In this document: positions 35,662 through 44,411 of the stretch, piece by piece
Layout of the letters: each line of letters opens with the position of its first letter
Numbering within the stretch: position 1 is the first letter of the stretch
Assembly (NCBI GenBank): GCA_963795825.1
Contig: CAWCIW010000004.1
Coordinates: 310,001 to 374,000 of the forward strand
DNA: 64,000 nt
Source of the DNA: BOG-908 sp963795825
GTDB lineage: Bacteria; Pseudomonadota; Alphaproteobacteria; Acetobacterales; Acetobacteraceae
Direction: 5' to 3'
Position numbers and translations under genes: made by a program
Notes under the pieces: generated by a model
Databases searched by the model: none
Told to the model about the DNA's origin: nothing
What the model saw: only the letters and a program-made list of their open reading frames with translations

Positions 35662-36432
35662 ATGGCAGACAGCATCCTGATCGAGACGACGGGCGATGTG
35701 ATCACGTTGCGCCTGAACAACCCGGCCGCGCTCAACGCGCTGGATCCCGACATGGCCGAGCTGTTGCATGCGCGCCTGGACGAAGCCGCGACGACCGCGC
35801 GCGCGATCGTGCTTGCAGGCAGCGCGCGCGCGTTTTGCGCCGGCGCGAACCTCGCCGCCGGCGGCCCCGCCACGGACGATGCCGGCGCACGCCTGGAGAG
35901 CTCCTACAACCCGCTGATGCGCGCGATCAAGGAATGCCGCGTGCCGATCATCGCCGCGGTGTGCGGTGCGGCGGCCGGTATCGGCGCGTCGGTTGCCCTG
36001 GCCTGCGACATGATCGTGGCCGGCAGGAGCGCTTATTTCCTGCAGGCCTTCCGCCGCATCGGCCTGGTACCCGATGGCGGCTCGGCGCTGCTGCTGGCGC
36101 ACACGGTCGGCCGCGTGCGCGCGATGGAAATGATGTTGTTGGGCGACAAATTGCCGGCCGAGACGGCACTTTCCTGGGGGCTGATAAATCGCGTGGTGGC
36201 CGACGCGGATGTAGAGGCCGAGGCGGCCAGCCTGGCGGCGTCGCTGGCATCGGGGCCGACGGTGGCGCTTGGGCTGATACGGCGCGCGGCCTGGGCTGCC
36301 TTGTCGTCGGATCTGGAAAGCCAGCTCAGCCTGGAGCGGCAATTGCAGAAGCAAGCCGGGCGCAGTCCCGATTGCCGTGAGGGTGTCGCAGCGTTCCTGG
36401 AAAAACGCCCCGCTCGTTTCCAAGGCAAGTGA
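35662..36432 (+). CDS. Enoyl-CoA hydratase/isomerase family protein
   Basis: A 256-residue crotonase-fold enzyme for a beta-oxidation-like step. The oxyanion-hole segments are GSARAFCAGANLAAGG (residues 54-69) and CGAAAGIGASVALACD. The family glutamates are not both obvious; the second position region reads FRRIGLVPDGGSALLL, as in PaaG/isomerase-type members. The start MADSILIET at 35662 is preferred to a further upstream ATG. It is in line with the preceding lipid-type genes, and the FAD oxidoreductase gene follows by 20 bases. Confidence 0.9.
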   Translation: MADSILIETTGDVITLRLNNPAALNALDPDMAELLHARLDEAATTARAIVLAGSARAFCAGANLAAGGPATDDAGARLESSYNPLMRAIKECRVPIIAAVCGAAAGIGASVALACDMIVAGRSAYFLQAFRRIGLVPDGGSALLLAHTVGRVRAMEMMLLGDKLPAETALSWGLINRVVADADVEAEAASLAASLASGPTVALGLIRRAAWAALSSDLESQLSLERQLQKQAGRSPDCREGVAAFLEKRPARFQGK

Positions 36433-36451
36433 TTCTGCGAAGAGGTGCCAA

Positions 36452-38335
36452 GTGACGGAAGACGACAAGCGACTAGGCCTCGACCGGCCGATCCAGCGCC
36501 GGGATTTCCTGAACGGCGTCGCCGCCACCGGCTTGGCCGCCGCGCTACCAGGCGGCAAGACCGGGCAGGACGCGCCAGGCTATTACCCGCCGGGCCTGAC
36601 CGGAATGCGCGGCAGCCATCCCGGATCTTTCGAAGTGGCGCACAGCTTGCGCGACGGCACTTTCTGGAAGACCGCGCCGCCGCCCGAGCCTGGCGAGGAT
36701 GTCTACGATCTCGTCATCGTCGGTGCCGGCATAAGCGGATTGTCGGCCGCGTATTTCTATCGCGAGGCGCATCCCGGCGCGCGCATCCTGATACTCGACA
36801 ACCATGACGACGTCGGCGGCCATGCCAAACGCAACGAGTTCGTGTTGCGCGGCCGCACGGAGCTGATGAACGGCGGCACCCTGGAGATCGACTCGCCTTA
36901 TCCGTATAGCGCGGTGTCGGACGGGTTGTTGCGCACGCTCGGCATAGAGCCGGTGAAACTGGAAGAACGTTGCTCCGATCTGAGATTCTATAGCAAGCTC
37001 GGCATGTCGCGCGGCGTATTTTTCGATCGCGAAACATTCGGTGCGGACCATCTGACTCCCGGCAGCGCCGGCGGGAAATGGGCGGAGATCCTGGCCGGTG
37101 CACCGATATCGGCGCGGGTGCGCGCCGATATCGTGCGCATACAGGAGGCCCGCACGGATTACCTGCCAGGCCTTTCGTCGGACGAGAAGAAAGCCCGCCT
37201 GTCGCGCATGAGCTACGCGAATTATCTGGTGCATGTGGCCGGCGCGGATGCCGGCGTGCTGCCGTATTACCAGGCGCTCAGCCAGGACGAATGGGGCGTG
37301 GGCATCGATGCGGTCTCGGCACTTGATGTGTGGACGTTCGATTTCCCCGGCTTCCAGGGCCTCGGCCTGGCGCCCGGTGCGGCGCCGCGCATGGGGTACA
37401 CGGCCTCCGGATATGCCGGCACCAGCTCCTACACATTTCATTTTCCTGACGGCAACGCCAGCATCGTTCGGCTTCTCACCCGTCGGCTGATCCCCGCTGC
37501 GCTGCCCGGGCGCAGCGTGGAGGATGCCGTTACCAGCCGGCTGGACTATGCGCAGCTGGACCGGCCGGGGCAGGGTGTGCGTCTGCGCCTGAGCAGCGTG
37601 GTGGTCGGCGCGCGCAACGTCGGCAATCCGGCCGGCGTGGAACTGGCTTACGCGCGCGCCGGGCGCGTGGTGCGCGTGCGCGGCCGCGCCTGCATCATGG
37701 CAGGCTACAACATGATGATTCCGTATATCTGCCCTGAGATGAGCCAGAAGCAGAAGGACGCTTTGCATTATCTGGTGAAGATACCGCTGGTCTATACCAC
37801 GGTGGCGCTGACCAACTGGCGTGCGTTCCACAAGCTCGGCATCAACCAGATCTACGCGCCCGGCATGTATCACACGACAATGTGGCTGAATCCCGTGGTG
37901 GACATCGGTACATACAGATCCGTGCGATCGCCCGATGAGCCGATACTCCTGCGCATGACACGCGTCCCGTGCCGCCCCGGGCTCGACGAGCGCACACAGC
38001 ACCGCATCGGCCACGCCGATCTGCTGGCAACATCGTTCGAGACGTTCGAGCGCAATATACGCGACCAGCTCGCGCGCACGCTGGGGCCAGCCGGCTTCGA
38101 TCCGGCATCCGACATCACCGCGATCACGGTGAACCGCTGGCCGCACGGCTACGCCTACGAATACAATTACCTGTTCGATCCTGTCTGGGCACCGGGCCAG
38201 GCGCCGCACGAGATCGGCCGCGTGCCGTTTGGGCGCATCGCGATCGCGAACTCGGATTCCGGCGCGGCCGCCTACACGGATTCGGCGATCGACCAGGCGC
38301 ACCGGGCCGTCGGCGAAGTGGTGGCGTTCACCTAG
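36452..38335 (+). CDS. Tat-exported FAD-dependent oxidoreductase (spermidine dehydrogenase-like)
   Basis: A 627-residue flavoprotein. The N-terminus has the twin-arginine signal QRRDFLNGVAATGLAAAL (start GTG at 36452). The FAD-binding motif VIVGAGISGLSAAYFYRE follows near residue 88, with the second motif DDVGGHAKRNEF. Length and layout match spermidine dehydrogenase-like proteins, but the real substrate is uncertain. The Tat signal implies that the folded holoenzyme is exported. It lies 20 bases after the hydratase gene, so it may be part of the same operon. Confidence 0.75.
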   Translation: MTEDDKRLGLDRPIQRRDFLNGVAATGLAAALPGGKTGQDAPGYYPPGLTGMRGSHPGSFEVAHSLRDGTFWKTAPPPEPGEDVYDLVIVGAGISGLSAAYFYREAHPGARILILDNHDDVGGHAKRNEFVLRGRTELMNGGTLEIDSPYPYSAVSDGLLRTLGIEPVKLEERCSDLRFYSKLGMSRGVFFDRETFGADHLTPGSAGGKWAEILAGAPISARVRADIVRIQEARTDYLPGLSSDEKKARLSRMSYANYLVHVAGADAGVLPYYQALSQDEWGVGIDAVSALDVWTFDFPGFQGLGLAPGAAPRMGYTASGYAGTSSYTFHFPDGNASIVRLLTRRLIPAALPGRSVEDAVTSRLDYAQLDRPGQGVRLRLSSVVVGARNVGNPAGVELAYARAGRVVRVRGRACIMAGYNMMIPYICPEMSQKQKDALHYLVKIPLVYTTVALTNWRAFHKLGINQIYAPGMYHTTMWLNPVVDIGTYRSVRSPDEPILLRMTRVPCRPGLDERTQHRIGHADLLATSFETFERNIRDQLARTLGPAGFDPASDITAITVNRWPHGYAYEYNYLFDPVWAPGQAPHEIGRVPFGRIAIANSDSGAAAYTDSAIDQAHRAVGEVVAFT

Positions 38336-38407
38336 CCCGGTCGGGGTGTTGGCCGAACGGACCGCGCTGCGGTATCACTCCGGCACATCACCGAGGGAGT
38401 GCCCGCT

Positions 38408-39952
38408 TTGCCAGATACGCCGCCCGCCCAGTCCGTATCGTCCAAGCCCACGAGTTCCGGCCAGGCGACCGCCAAGGCCGGCGTGGTCGCAGCGCCACCC
38501 GCCACGCTGGTGATCTTCGGCGCGCATGGTGATCTGACCAAGCGCCTGCTTATGCCGGCACTGTATAACCTGGCGGGCGATCACCTGCTCGATGACGGGT
38601 TCAAGATCATCGGCGTGGATCGCGTGGCGTCCGACATGGCGGGTTGGAAAAGCGAACTCACCGCCGCCATGCAGGATTTCACCCACGACAAGACAGCCGA
38701 GTTCTACGTCGAGAAGATCGACGAGACCTCGTGGGGCTGGGTCACGCAGCGGCTCGATTATGTGCAGGCGGACTTCACCAAGCCGGAAGACATGGCCAAG
38801 CTGAAGAGCCATGTGTCCGGCAACGCGATCTTCTATCTTGCGGTGGCCGCGCGGTTCTTTGGCGAAGTGGTCGAGCAGCTCGGCCATGCCGGCCTGCTGA
38901 AGCAGGAGGAAGGCGCGTTCCGCCGGGTGATCATCGAGAAGCCGTATGGCGCCGATCTGGATTCGGCAAAGAAGCTGAATGCGCAGGTGCTTTCGCAGGC
39001 CGATGAGAGCCAGATCTTTCGCATCGACCATTTTCTCGGCAAGGAGACGGTGCAGAACATCATGGCGCTGCGTTTTGCCAACGGCATATTCGAGCCGCTG
39101 TGGAAACGCGACCATATCGATTATGTGGAGATCACCGCGGCCGAGACGATCGGCGTGGAGCAGCGCGGCGCGTTCTACGAGCCGACCGGCGCATTGCGCG
39201 ACATGGTGCCGAACCATCTGTTCCAGTTGCTCAGCATGATCGCCATGGAGCCGCCGAACTCGTTCGATGCCGAAGCGGTGCGCAACGAGAAAGCCAAGCT
39301 GCTGCAGGCCATCCACCCCGTGCGCGCCGAAGATGTGGTGCGCGGACAATACGCCGCCGGCCGCGTGCTCGATCATGATGTGCCGGCCTATCGCGATGAG
39401 CCGAACGTCGCAAAGGACAGCCACACCGAGACGTATGTCGCGCTGAAATTCGGCATCGACAACTGGCGCTGGTCCGGCGTGCCGTTCTATCTGCGCACCG
39501 GCAAGCGTATGGGTGGCCGGCAGACGCAGGTGGTGGTGCATTTCCGCAAGCCGCCCTACGCGCTATTTCGCGACACCGAGGTGAATGTCCTGGAAGAGAA
39601 CCTGCTCACGTTGGAGATGCAGCCCAACGAAGGCATGACACTGGCGATCAGTGCGAAGCATCCCGGGCCGAAGATGGTGCTGGCGCCGGTGAAGATGGCG
39701 TTCGCCTACAAGGATGCGTTCAAGCTGGAGCCGAATGTCGGCTATGAGACCCTGCTCTACGATTGCTTAATCGGCGATCCGACATTGTTCCAGCGCGCCG
39801 ACATGATCGAGGCGAGCTGGGCGGCGGTCGATCCGGCGCTGCAGCTTGGCGGCGACACGCCGGAAATGTATGCGGCCGGCAGCGAGGGGCCGAATGGTGC
39901 TGCTGCCCTGCTGGCGCGCGCCGGGCATAGTTGGAGTGCCATGGAGGTGTAG
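38408..39952 (+). CDS. zwf: Glucose-6-phosphate 1-dehydrogenase
   Basis: Oxidises glucose-6-phosphate in the pentose phosphate or Entner-Doudoroff pathway. The ~514-residue product has the cofactor motif VIFGAHGDLTKRLL, EKPYG and the active-site signature RIDHFLGKETVQN. The first 28 residues are a Ser/Pro/Ala-rich extension. Two starts are possible: GTG at 38399, which lies against the GAGGGAG, and TTG at 38408, which is spaced better from it. The latter is used. No pgl or edd gene is adjacent. Confidence 0.95.
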   Translation: MPDTPPAQSVSSKPTSSGQATAKAGVVAAPPATLVIFGAHGDLTKRLLMPALYNLAGDHLLDDGFKIIGVDRVASDMAGWKSELTAAMQDFTHDKTAEFYVEKIDETSWGWVTQRLDYVQADFTKPEDMAKLKSHVSGNAIFYLAVAARFFGEVVEQLGHAGLLKQEEGAFRRVIIEKPYGADLDSAKKLNAQVLSQADESQIFRIDHFLGKETVQNIMALRFANGIFEPLWKRDHIDYVEITAAETIGVEQRGAFYEPTGALRDMVPNHLFQLLSMIAMEPPNSFDAEAVRNEKAKLLQAIHPVRAEDVVRGQYAAGRVLDHDVPAYRDEPNVAKDSHTETYVALKFGIDNWRWSGVPFYLRTGKRMGGRQTQVVVHFRKPPYALFRDTEVNVLEENLLTLEMQPNEGMTLAISAKHPGPKMVLAPVKMAFAYKDAFKLEPNVGYETLLYDCLIGDPTLFQRADMIEASWAAVDPALQLGGDTPEMYAAGSEGPNGAAALLARAGHSWSAMEV

Positions 39953-40004
39953 GCGTAAAATACTGTGCTCCCGCCGCGTGTTTGCTGGACCGCACGCGGC
40001 GGGG

Positions 40005-40241
40005 TCAGGTTTTTTTCGAAGGAACGGTTGCGCGCGTATCTTTCAGGATCTTGCTGGCCCGTAATATCGAAGCTGCGATTTTCTCCGCGGCGGCTGCCGT
40101 TGCGGCATCCTTGCTGGCGCGCAACCGGTCGGCGACCATCAAGGCGGGGGTGAGCGCGCCGTTCACGTCATGCCGTGTGCGCGAAACCAGGGTCTCCAGC
40201 TCCGCGATGCGTTGTTCCGCCTCCTCGCTTGCGTGCGCCAT
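40005..40241 (-). CDS. Stand-alone HisKA-like helical mini-protein
   Basis: A 78-residue, entirely helical product with heptad-like hydrophobic spacing. Residues 20-37 read SRTRHDVNGALTPALMVA, closely resembling the H-box of histidine kinase dimerisation domains (H24 would be the phosphorylated residue). There is no ATP-binding domain here or in the neighbours. It could be a phosphotransfer or dimerisation protein, or an unrelated coiled coil. Conservation in other genomes would be needed to choose. Confidence 0.6.
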   Translation of the reverse strand: MAHASEEAEQRIAELETLVSRTRHDVNGALTPALMVADRLRASKDAATAAAAEKIAASILRASKILKDTRATVPSKKT

Positions 40242-40385
40242 GGTCGGTCCCCCTTGCAGTTACGGGCCAGTGTAGCAGCGCGTTGCGCAAAGCGGGATAA
40301 CGCCCGCGGCTCGAGTGGCGGGGTCGGTTGAGGTGTTGTTTACCCATTCCTGCCAAGCTCGCGGCACCACGGGCAGGGGGCTTGC

Positions 40386-40688
40386 ATGCAAACCGACATT
40401 CTCAATTCGTCCGACGCGCCCGAAAATGTGGCGGTCGAGACGGACGACCGGCGCCGTCCTGGCCGAACGGACGTCGATCCCATTCTGATCCCGCTGCTGC
40501 GGCTCTCGTCGGATGGCAGCGCCTCGTATGAGGCGATGCGCCAGGCTTTGCATACGCAGGATGCGGCGGCCTCCGTCGATTATCTCGACGAGGAGGAGTC
40601 CGAGCCTGCGCGTGGTTTCCTGCTCGCTTTATATATGGCGATACCGATCTGGCTCGTGGTGGCCTTACTGACCTATTACAGTTTCTGA
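40386..40688 (+). CDS. Small protein with C-terminal membrane anchor
   Basis: A 100-residue product. The first 75 residues are polar and acidic, and one hydrophobic helix occupies the last 24 (FLLALYMAIPIWLVVALLTYY). A tail-anchored orientation with the N-terminus in the cytoplasm is likely. I do not recognise the family. GGGGGCTTGC precedes the ATG. Confidence 0.6.
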   Translation: MQTDILNSSDAPENVAVETDDRRRPGRTDVDPILIPLLRLSSDGSASYEAMRQALHTQDAAASVDYLDEEESEPARGFLLALYMAIPIWLVVALLTYYSF

Positions 40689-40743
40689 GCGCCAGGCCAG
40701 GCTGGCGCCGGAACCTTGCCGGCGGCAGGTCCTTCAGGGAGGC

Positions 40744-41163
40744 ATGCGCCTATTGATCATACTCCTGGCCTGTGTGGCTTTCGCCGCGCCGGCTTCCGCG
40801 GAAACGCTCGTCGTCGCGCGTCCCGGCCTCGCGTGCAGATCGCTCAGGGCGCTTGCTTTGCTCACCTTGCCGGATGGCAGCAGCAGGGTCGGCGCAAGGC
40901 AGGAGCGGCCGGGCGATGCCGAGCTGAAGGCGAAAGGTGGTTGCGTCGATCTGCATAGCGGCGACAGGGCCGTGGTTCAGAAGCGCTGGCGGAATACGGC
41001 GCTTGTCACCTTCGGGTCGGGCGAGCCGCCCGGGCTGACCGTGCCGACGATCGATTTCGATGTGGTGCCCAGCCGCGCCGGCGAAGAGGTCCGCTCTGCA
41101 CGGCAAGTCGGAAGCTGGATACCCGATCCGGATGCCGCCTACGTTTGGGTGCCTGGCCGCTGA
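40744..41163 (+). CDS. Exported protein of unknown function
   Basis: A 139-residue product with a clear signal peptide (MRLLIILLACVAFAAPASA). The mature part has two cysteines (ACRSL and GGCVDL) that may form a disulfide, and an aspartate-rich C-terminus. No known family is recognised. It ends 20 bases before tRNA-Glu, which is on the other strand. Confidence 0.6.
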   Translation: MRLLIILLACVAFAAPASAETLVVARPGLACRSLRALALLTLPDGSSRVGARQERPGDAELKAKGGCVDLHSGDRAVVQKRWRNTALVTFGSGEPPGLTVPTIDFDVVPSRAGEEVRSARQVGSWIPDPDAAYVWVPGR

Positions 41164-41181
41164 TGCCGGCCGGCGCAGGCC

Positions 41182-41257
41182 TGGCGTCCCGTAGGGGATT
41201 CGAACCCCTGTTAGCGCCGTGAGAGGGCGCTGTCCTGGGCCTCTAGACGAACGGGAC
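41182..41257 (-). tRNA. tRNA-Glu (anticodon CTC), CCA encoded
   Basis: The acceptor stem GTCCCGT pairs with ACGGGAC. The anticodon arm GCGCC/GGCGC holds loop CTCTCAC, giving anticodon CTC for glutamate. The T loop reads TTCGAAT, the discriminator is G, and CCA is encoded at 41184-41182. Confidence 0.95.
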
Positions 41258-41472
41258 ATATCGGCCGGGCGCACCCTCTAGCGCTACGGGAACCGACTTG
41301 CAACACCGTATCCGTCACAAGCACGTCCTGAGCCGGCCGAAACCGTGCAATCGCTTGATCCCACAGGCGAGCCGGGGCAGTTTCCCGCCGCGGATGATCT
41401 TGGCCGCCGCTGGTGCGTTCAAGCGCCGCGCGACCGTCACATGCCTGTTCGCCCGACATCCAAGGAGCCTCC

Positions 41473-42348
41473 GTGGTCAAGAAACTCCGAAAAGCCGTGC
41501 TGCCCGTAGCGGGCCTGGGCACGCGCTTCCTACCGGCGACAAAGGCGATGGCAAAAGAAATGCTGCCTGTCGTTGACAAGCCACTGATCCAATACGCTGT
41601 CGACGAGGCGCGCGCGGCGGGCATCGAGCAGTTCTGCATGATCACCGGCCGCGGCAAGATCGCGCTGGTAGAACATTTCGACGTTGCCTACGAGCTGGAA
41701 TCCACCCTCAAGCAGCGCGGCAAGGACGCCGAACTTGAGATGCTGCGCGCCGCCCAGCTCTCGCCGGGGGACATCGTGACGGTGCGCCAGCAGGTGCCGC
41801 TCGGCTTGGGCCACGCGATCTGGTGCGCCCGCGCGTTCATCGGCGACGACCCGTTTGCCATCCTGCTGCCCGACGACCTCATCCTGGCCGACACGCCCTG
41901 CACCCAGCAACTTGCCGAGGCCTACTACCAGACCGGCGGCAGCGTGGTGGCGGTCACCGAAGTGCCGCGCGACCAGACGAACAAATATGGCATACTCAGT
42001 ATCGGCAAGGATGATGGCCGGCTCGTCGAAGTGACCGGGCTGGTGGAAAAACCGAAGCCGGAAGACGCGCCGTCCAACCTGTCGATAATCGGCCGCTACG
42101 TGCTGTTGCCAGATGTGATCGAGTATTTGTCGCGCATGGAGCGCGGCGCCGGCAACGAGGTGCAACTCACCGACGGCATGGCGCATATGATCGGCAATAC
42201 TCCGTTCCACGGGCTGCGCTACACCGGCACGCGTTTCGATTGCGGCGACAAGATCGGCTTCCTCGAAGCTCAGATCGCGTTTGCACTGCAGCGGCCGGAG
42301 ATGGCGCCGCAGGTGCGCGGCTTCCTCCGCAAATATCAGGACGCATGA
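41473..42348 (+). CDS. galU: UTP-glucose-1-phosphate uridylyltransferase
   Basis: Makes UDP-glucose for polysaccharide, lipid and trehalose synthesis. The 291-residue protein has the substrate-binding start KAVLPVAGLGTRFLPATKAMAKEMLPV and later VPLGLGHAIWCA and GLVEKPKPEDAPSN. Start is GTG at 41473 with AAGGAG five bases upstream. Its stop overlaps the next gene start (ATGATGG), so galU and the phosphomannomutase gene are coupled. Confidence 0.96.
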   Translation: MVKKLRKAVLPVAGLGTRFLPATKAMAKEMLPVVDKPLIQYAVDEARAAGIEQFCMITGRGKIALVEHFDVAYELESTLKQRGKDAELEMLRAAQLSPGDIVTVRQQVPLGLGHAIWCARAFIGDDPFAILLPDDLILADTPCTQQLAEAYYQTGGSVVAVTEVPRDQTNKYGILSIGKDDGRLVEVTGLVEKPKPEDAPSNLSIIGRYVLLPDVIEYLSRMERGAGNEVQLTDGMAHMIGNTPFHGLRYTGTRFDCGDKIGFLEAQIAFALQRPEMAPQVRGFLRKYQDA

Positions 42349-43760
42349 TGGATTCCTTCACGCATAATTTCGACCCGACATCGCTGCGCGAATACGACAT
42401 ACGCGGCGTGGTCGGAAAAACCCTGCATCCGGCCGACGCTTTCGCGATCGGCCGGGTGTTCGGCAGCATCGTGGCGAGGCAGGGTGGCCGGACGGTGGCG
42501 GTCGGGTATGACGGACGGCTGTCCTCGCCGGATCTCGAGCCGGAACTCGTGCGCGGCTTGGTCGAAAGCGGCATAGAGGTGTTGCGCATCGGCCGCGGTC
42601 CTACGCCGATGCTGTATTACGCGGCGATGACGCTGAAAACCGATGGCGGCGTGATGGTCACCGGCAGCCACAACCCGCCGGACTATAACGGTTTCAAGAT
42701 GGTGCTCGCCAACAAGCCGTTCTTCGGCGCGCGGATCCAGGATATCGGCGCCCGCGCGGCGGCCGGCGACGTGGTGGCCGCCGCGCCCGGCAGCGTGCGC
42801 GACGTGGATGTGATGGCCGATTACGTGGCCCGCCTGCTGAGCGACTGGGATGGCGGCGACCGTCTGCTGAATGTAGTCTGGGATAACGGCAACGGTGCGG
42901 CCGGCGAGGCGCTGGAGCGGCTGGTGAAGTCCCTGCCAGGCCATCATACCGTGCTGAACGGCGAGATTGACGGTCATTTTCCGGCCCACCATCCGGATCC
43001 GACGGTGGCCAAGAACCTGCAGCAATTGATCGCCGAAGTGCGCGCCCAGGGCGCCGATCTGGGCATTGCGTTCGACGGCGATGCCGACCGGATCGGCGCT
43101 GTGGACAACGAGGGCAATATCCTGGCCGGCGACCAGCTGCTCGTGGTACTGGCGCGTGACGTGCTGCGCGATCATCCCGGGGCTACCATCATCGCTGACG
43201 TAAAGGCGAGCCAGGTGCTGTTCGACGAGGTGCAGGCCGCAGGCGGCGTGCCGCTGATGTGGCGCACCGGCCACAGCCTCATCAAGTCGAAGATGGCGGA
43301 GATCGGGTCGCCGCTGGCCGGCGAGATGTCCGGCCACATCTTCTTCGCCGACAAATGGTACGGTTTCGACGATGCGCTTTACGCGGCCATACGCCTGCTG
43401 GGTATCGTGGCGCGCATGGGCGGGACGCTGGCCGATGTGCGCGGCGCGCTGCCGCATGTTCTGAACACGCCGGAGCTGCGGTTCGATTGCGCGGACACGC
43501 GCAAGTTCGCGGTGATCGAGGAAGTGGCCGAGCGGCTGCGGCAGGATGGCGCGAATGTTTCGGCGATCGACGGCGTGCGTGTCAGTACGGCTGATGGCTG
43601 GTGGCTGCTACGGGCTTCCAACACGCAGGCGGTTCTGGTCGCGCGCGCGGAGGCCAAGACCGCGGAAGGGCTGGAGCGGCTGAAGGCGGCGTTGGTGGCG
43701 CAATTATCGGCCAGCGGGTTGGCGGCGCCGGATTTCTCCGGGGAGAATGCCGGACACTAG
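42345..43760 (+). CDS. Phosphomannomutase/phosphoglucomutase
   Basis: Interconverts 6- and 1-phosphates of mannose or glucose; 471 residues. The active-site serine loop is VTGSHNPPDYNG near residue 103, the metal-binding loop is AFDGDADRIGAVD and the sugar-binding loop is GEMSGHIFF. The FDGDADR and GEMSGH motifs fit the PMM/PGM (AlgC-like) group. Two adjacent ATGs (42345, 42348) are possible starts, the first overlapping the galU stop. With galU it supplies sugar nucleotides for exopolysaccharide or LPS. Confidence 0.94.
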   Translation: MMDSFTHNFDPTSLREYDIRGVVGKTLHPADAFAIGRVFGSIVARQGGRTVAVGYDGRLSSPDLEPELVRGLVESGIEVLRIGRGPTPMLYYAAMTLKTDGGVMVTGSHNPPDYNGFKMVLANKPFFGARIQDIGARAAAGDVVAAAPGSVRDVDVMADYVARLLSDWDGGDRLLNVVWDNGNGAAGEALERLVKSLPGHHTVLNGEIDGHFPAHHPDPTVAKNLQQLIAEVRAQGADLGIAFDGDADRIGAVDNEGNILAGDQLLVVLARDVLRDHPGATIIADVKASQVLFDEVQAAGGVPLMWRTGHSLIKSKMAEIGSPLAGEMSGHIFFADKWYGFDDALYAAIRLLGIVARMGGTLADVRGALPHVLNTPELRFDCADTRKFAVIEEVAERLRQDGANVSAIDGVRVSTADGWWLLRASNTQAVLVARAEAKTAEGLERLKAALVAQLSASGLAAPDFSGENAGH

Positions 43761-43865
43761 GCAATCCTGGGTGGCAAGACGTTCGCGCCCTCGCCACCCA
43801 AGAGCCGCCTCCTGTATGCAGGCGCAAAATCTCCAAACGCAGCCGAAGCCACACTGCAGGCGGGA

Positions 43866-43913
43866 ACGCAAAATTTTTTTGGTCCTTTTTTTCAAAAAAG
43901 GACTGCTTGCTTC
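43866..43913. repeat. Palindromic repeat, single right arm (GTCC type)
   Basis: GCAAAATTTTTTTGG is followed by a GTCCTTTTTT/AAAAAAGGAC hairpin. The sequence ahead (TGTATGCAGGCGC and CTGCAGG at 43813-43860) looks like remnants of a centre, without a recognisable left arm. Confidence 0.7.
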
Positions 43914-43920
43914 CTCCGTG

Positions 43921-44307
43921 CTATTCCACGCACCCAAGCTCCGCCCCGCTGACGATCGCCTTGGAATCCAGCAACGGATTCTCCTCGCCTGTCGTAGCCA
44001 CCCTGAGCTGAACATTGCCATGCCCGACAAACAGGAAATGACACGGCGCGCCCTGCGTCACGTCGCAGGATTGCAGTTCCGTGTAGCCTTTATCGTGGAA
44101 GGTCGAGTGGTTGCCGGCGAGATCGGTGAACTGGGAGCCATGACCGAGCTGCCAGCCGGCCGATAAGAGGGCGGCCCGGGCCTGGTCATACGGCAGTCCC
44201 TTGATGACCGGAACAGATGGCGCGCCCGCCATGTCACAGGTCGGCCCCGCAAACGCGGTGGAGGCCGTGATGGTCAGCACGCAGAAGGCGGCGAATGGCA
44301 CGTTCAT
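43921..44307 (-). CDS. Exported PASTA-like small protein
   Basis: A 128-residue product with a signal peptide (MNVPFAAFCVLTITASTAFA). The mature part contains PVIKGLPYDQARAALLSAGW, which follows the PASTA-type pattern V-P-x-x-x-G-x(6)-A-x-x-x-L-x-x-x-G. Four cysteines may pair. The likely location is the periplasm. The function is unknown, and it is divergent in style from neighbouring genes. Confidence 0.6.
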   Translation of the reverse strand: MNVPFAAFCVLTITASTAFAGPTCDMAGAPSVPVIKGLPYDQARAALLSAGWQLGHGSQFTDLAGNHSTFHDKGYTELQSCDVTQGAPCHFLFVGHGNVQLRVATTGEENPLLDSKAIVSGAELGCVE

Positions 44308-44411
44308 GCCGTATTCCAAAGCACAACCGGCTTCGGAATACGACTAAGAAATAGGCAATGAATAATCATGCAAGCGGCATTGTTGCGCCAGCACCGCGCG
44401 CCGTGCTTGTT

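Noticed and set aside
36545..38302. A 585-codon minus-strand frame opposite the FAD oxidoreductase
   Set aside because: No domain or start signal; the plus strand carries the Tat signal and FAD motif.
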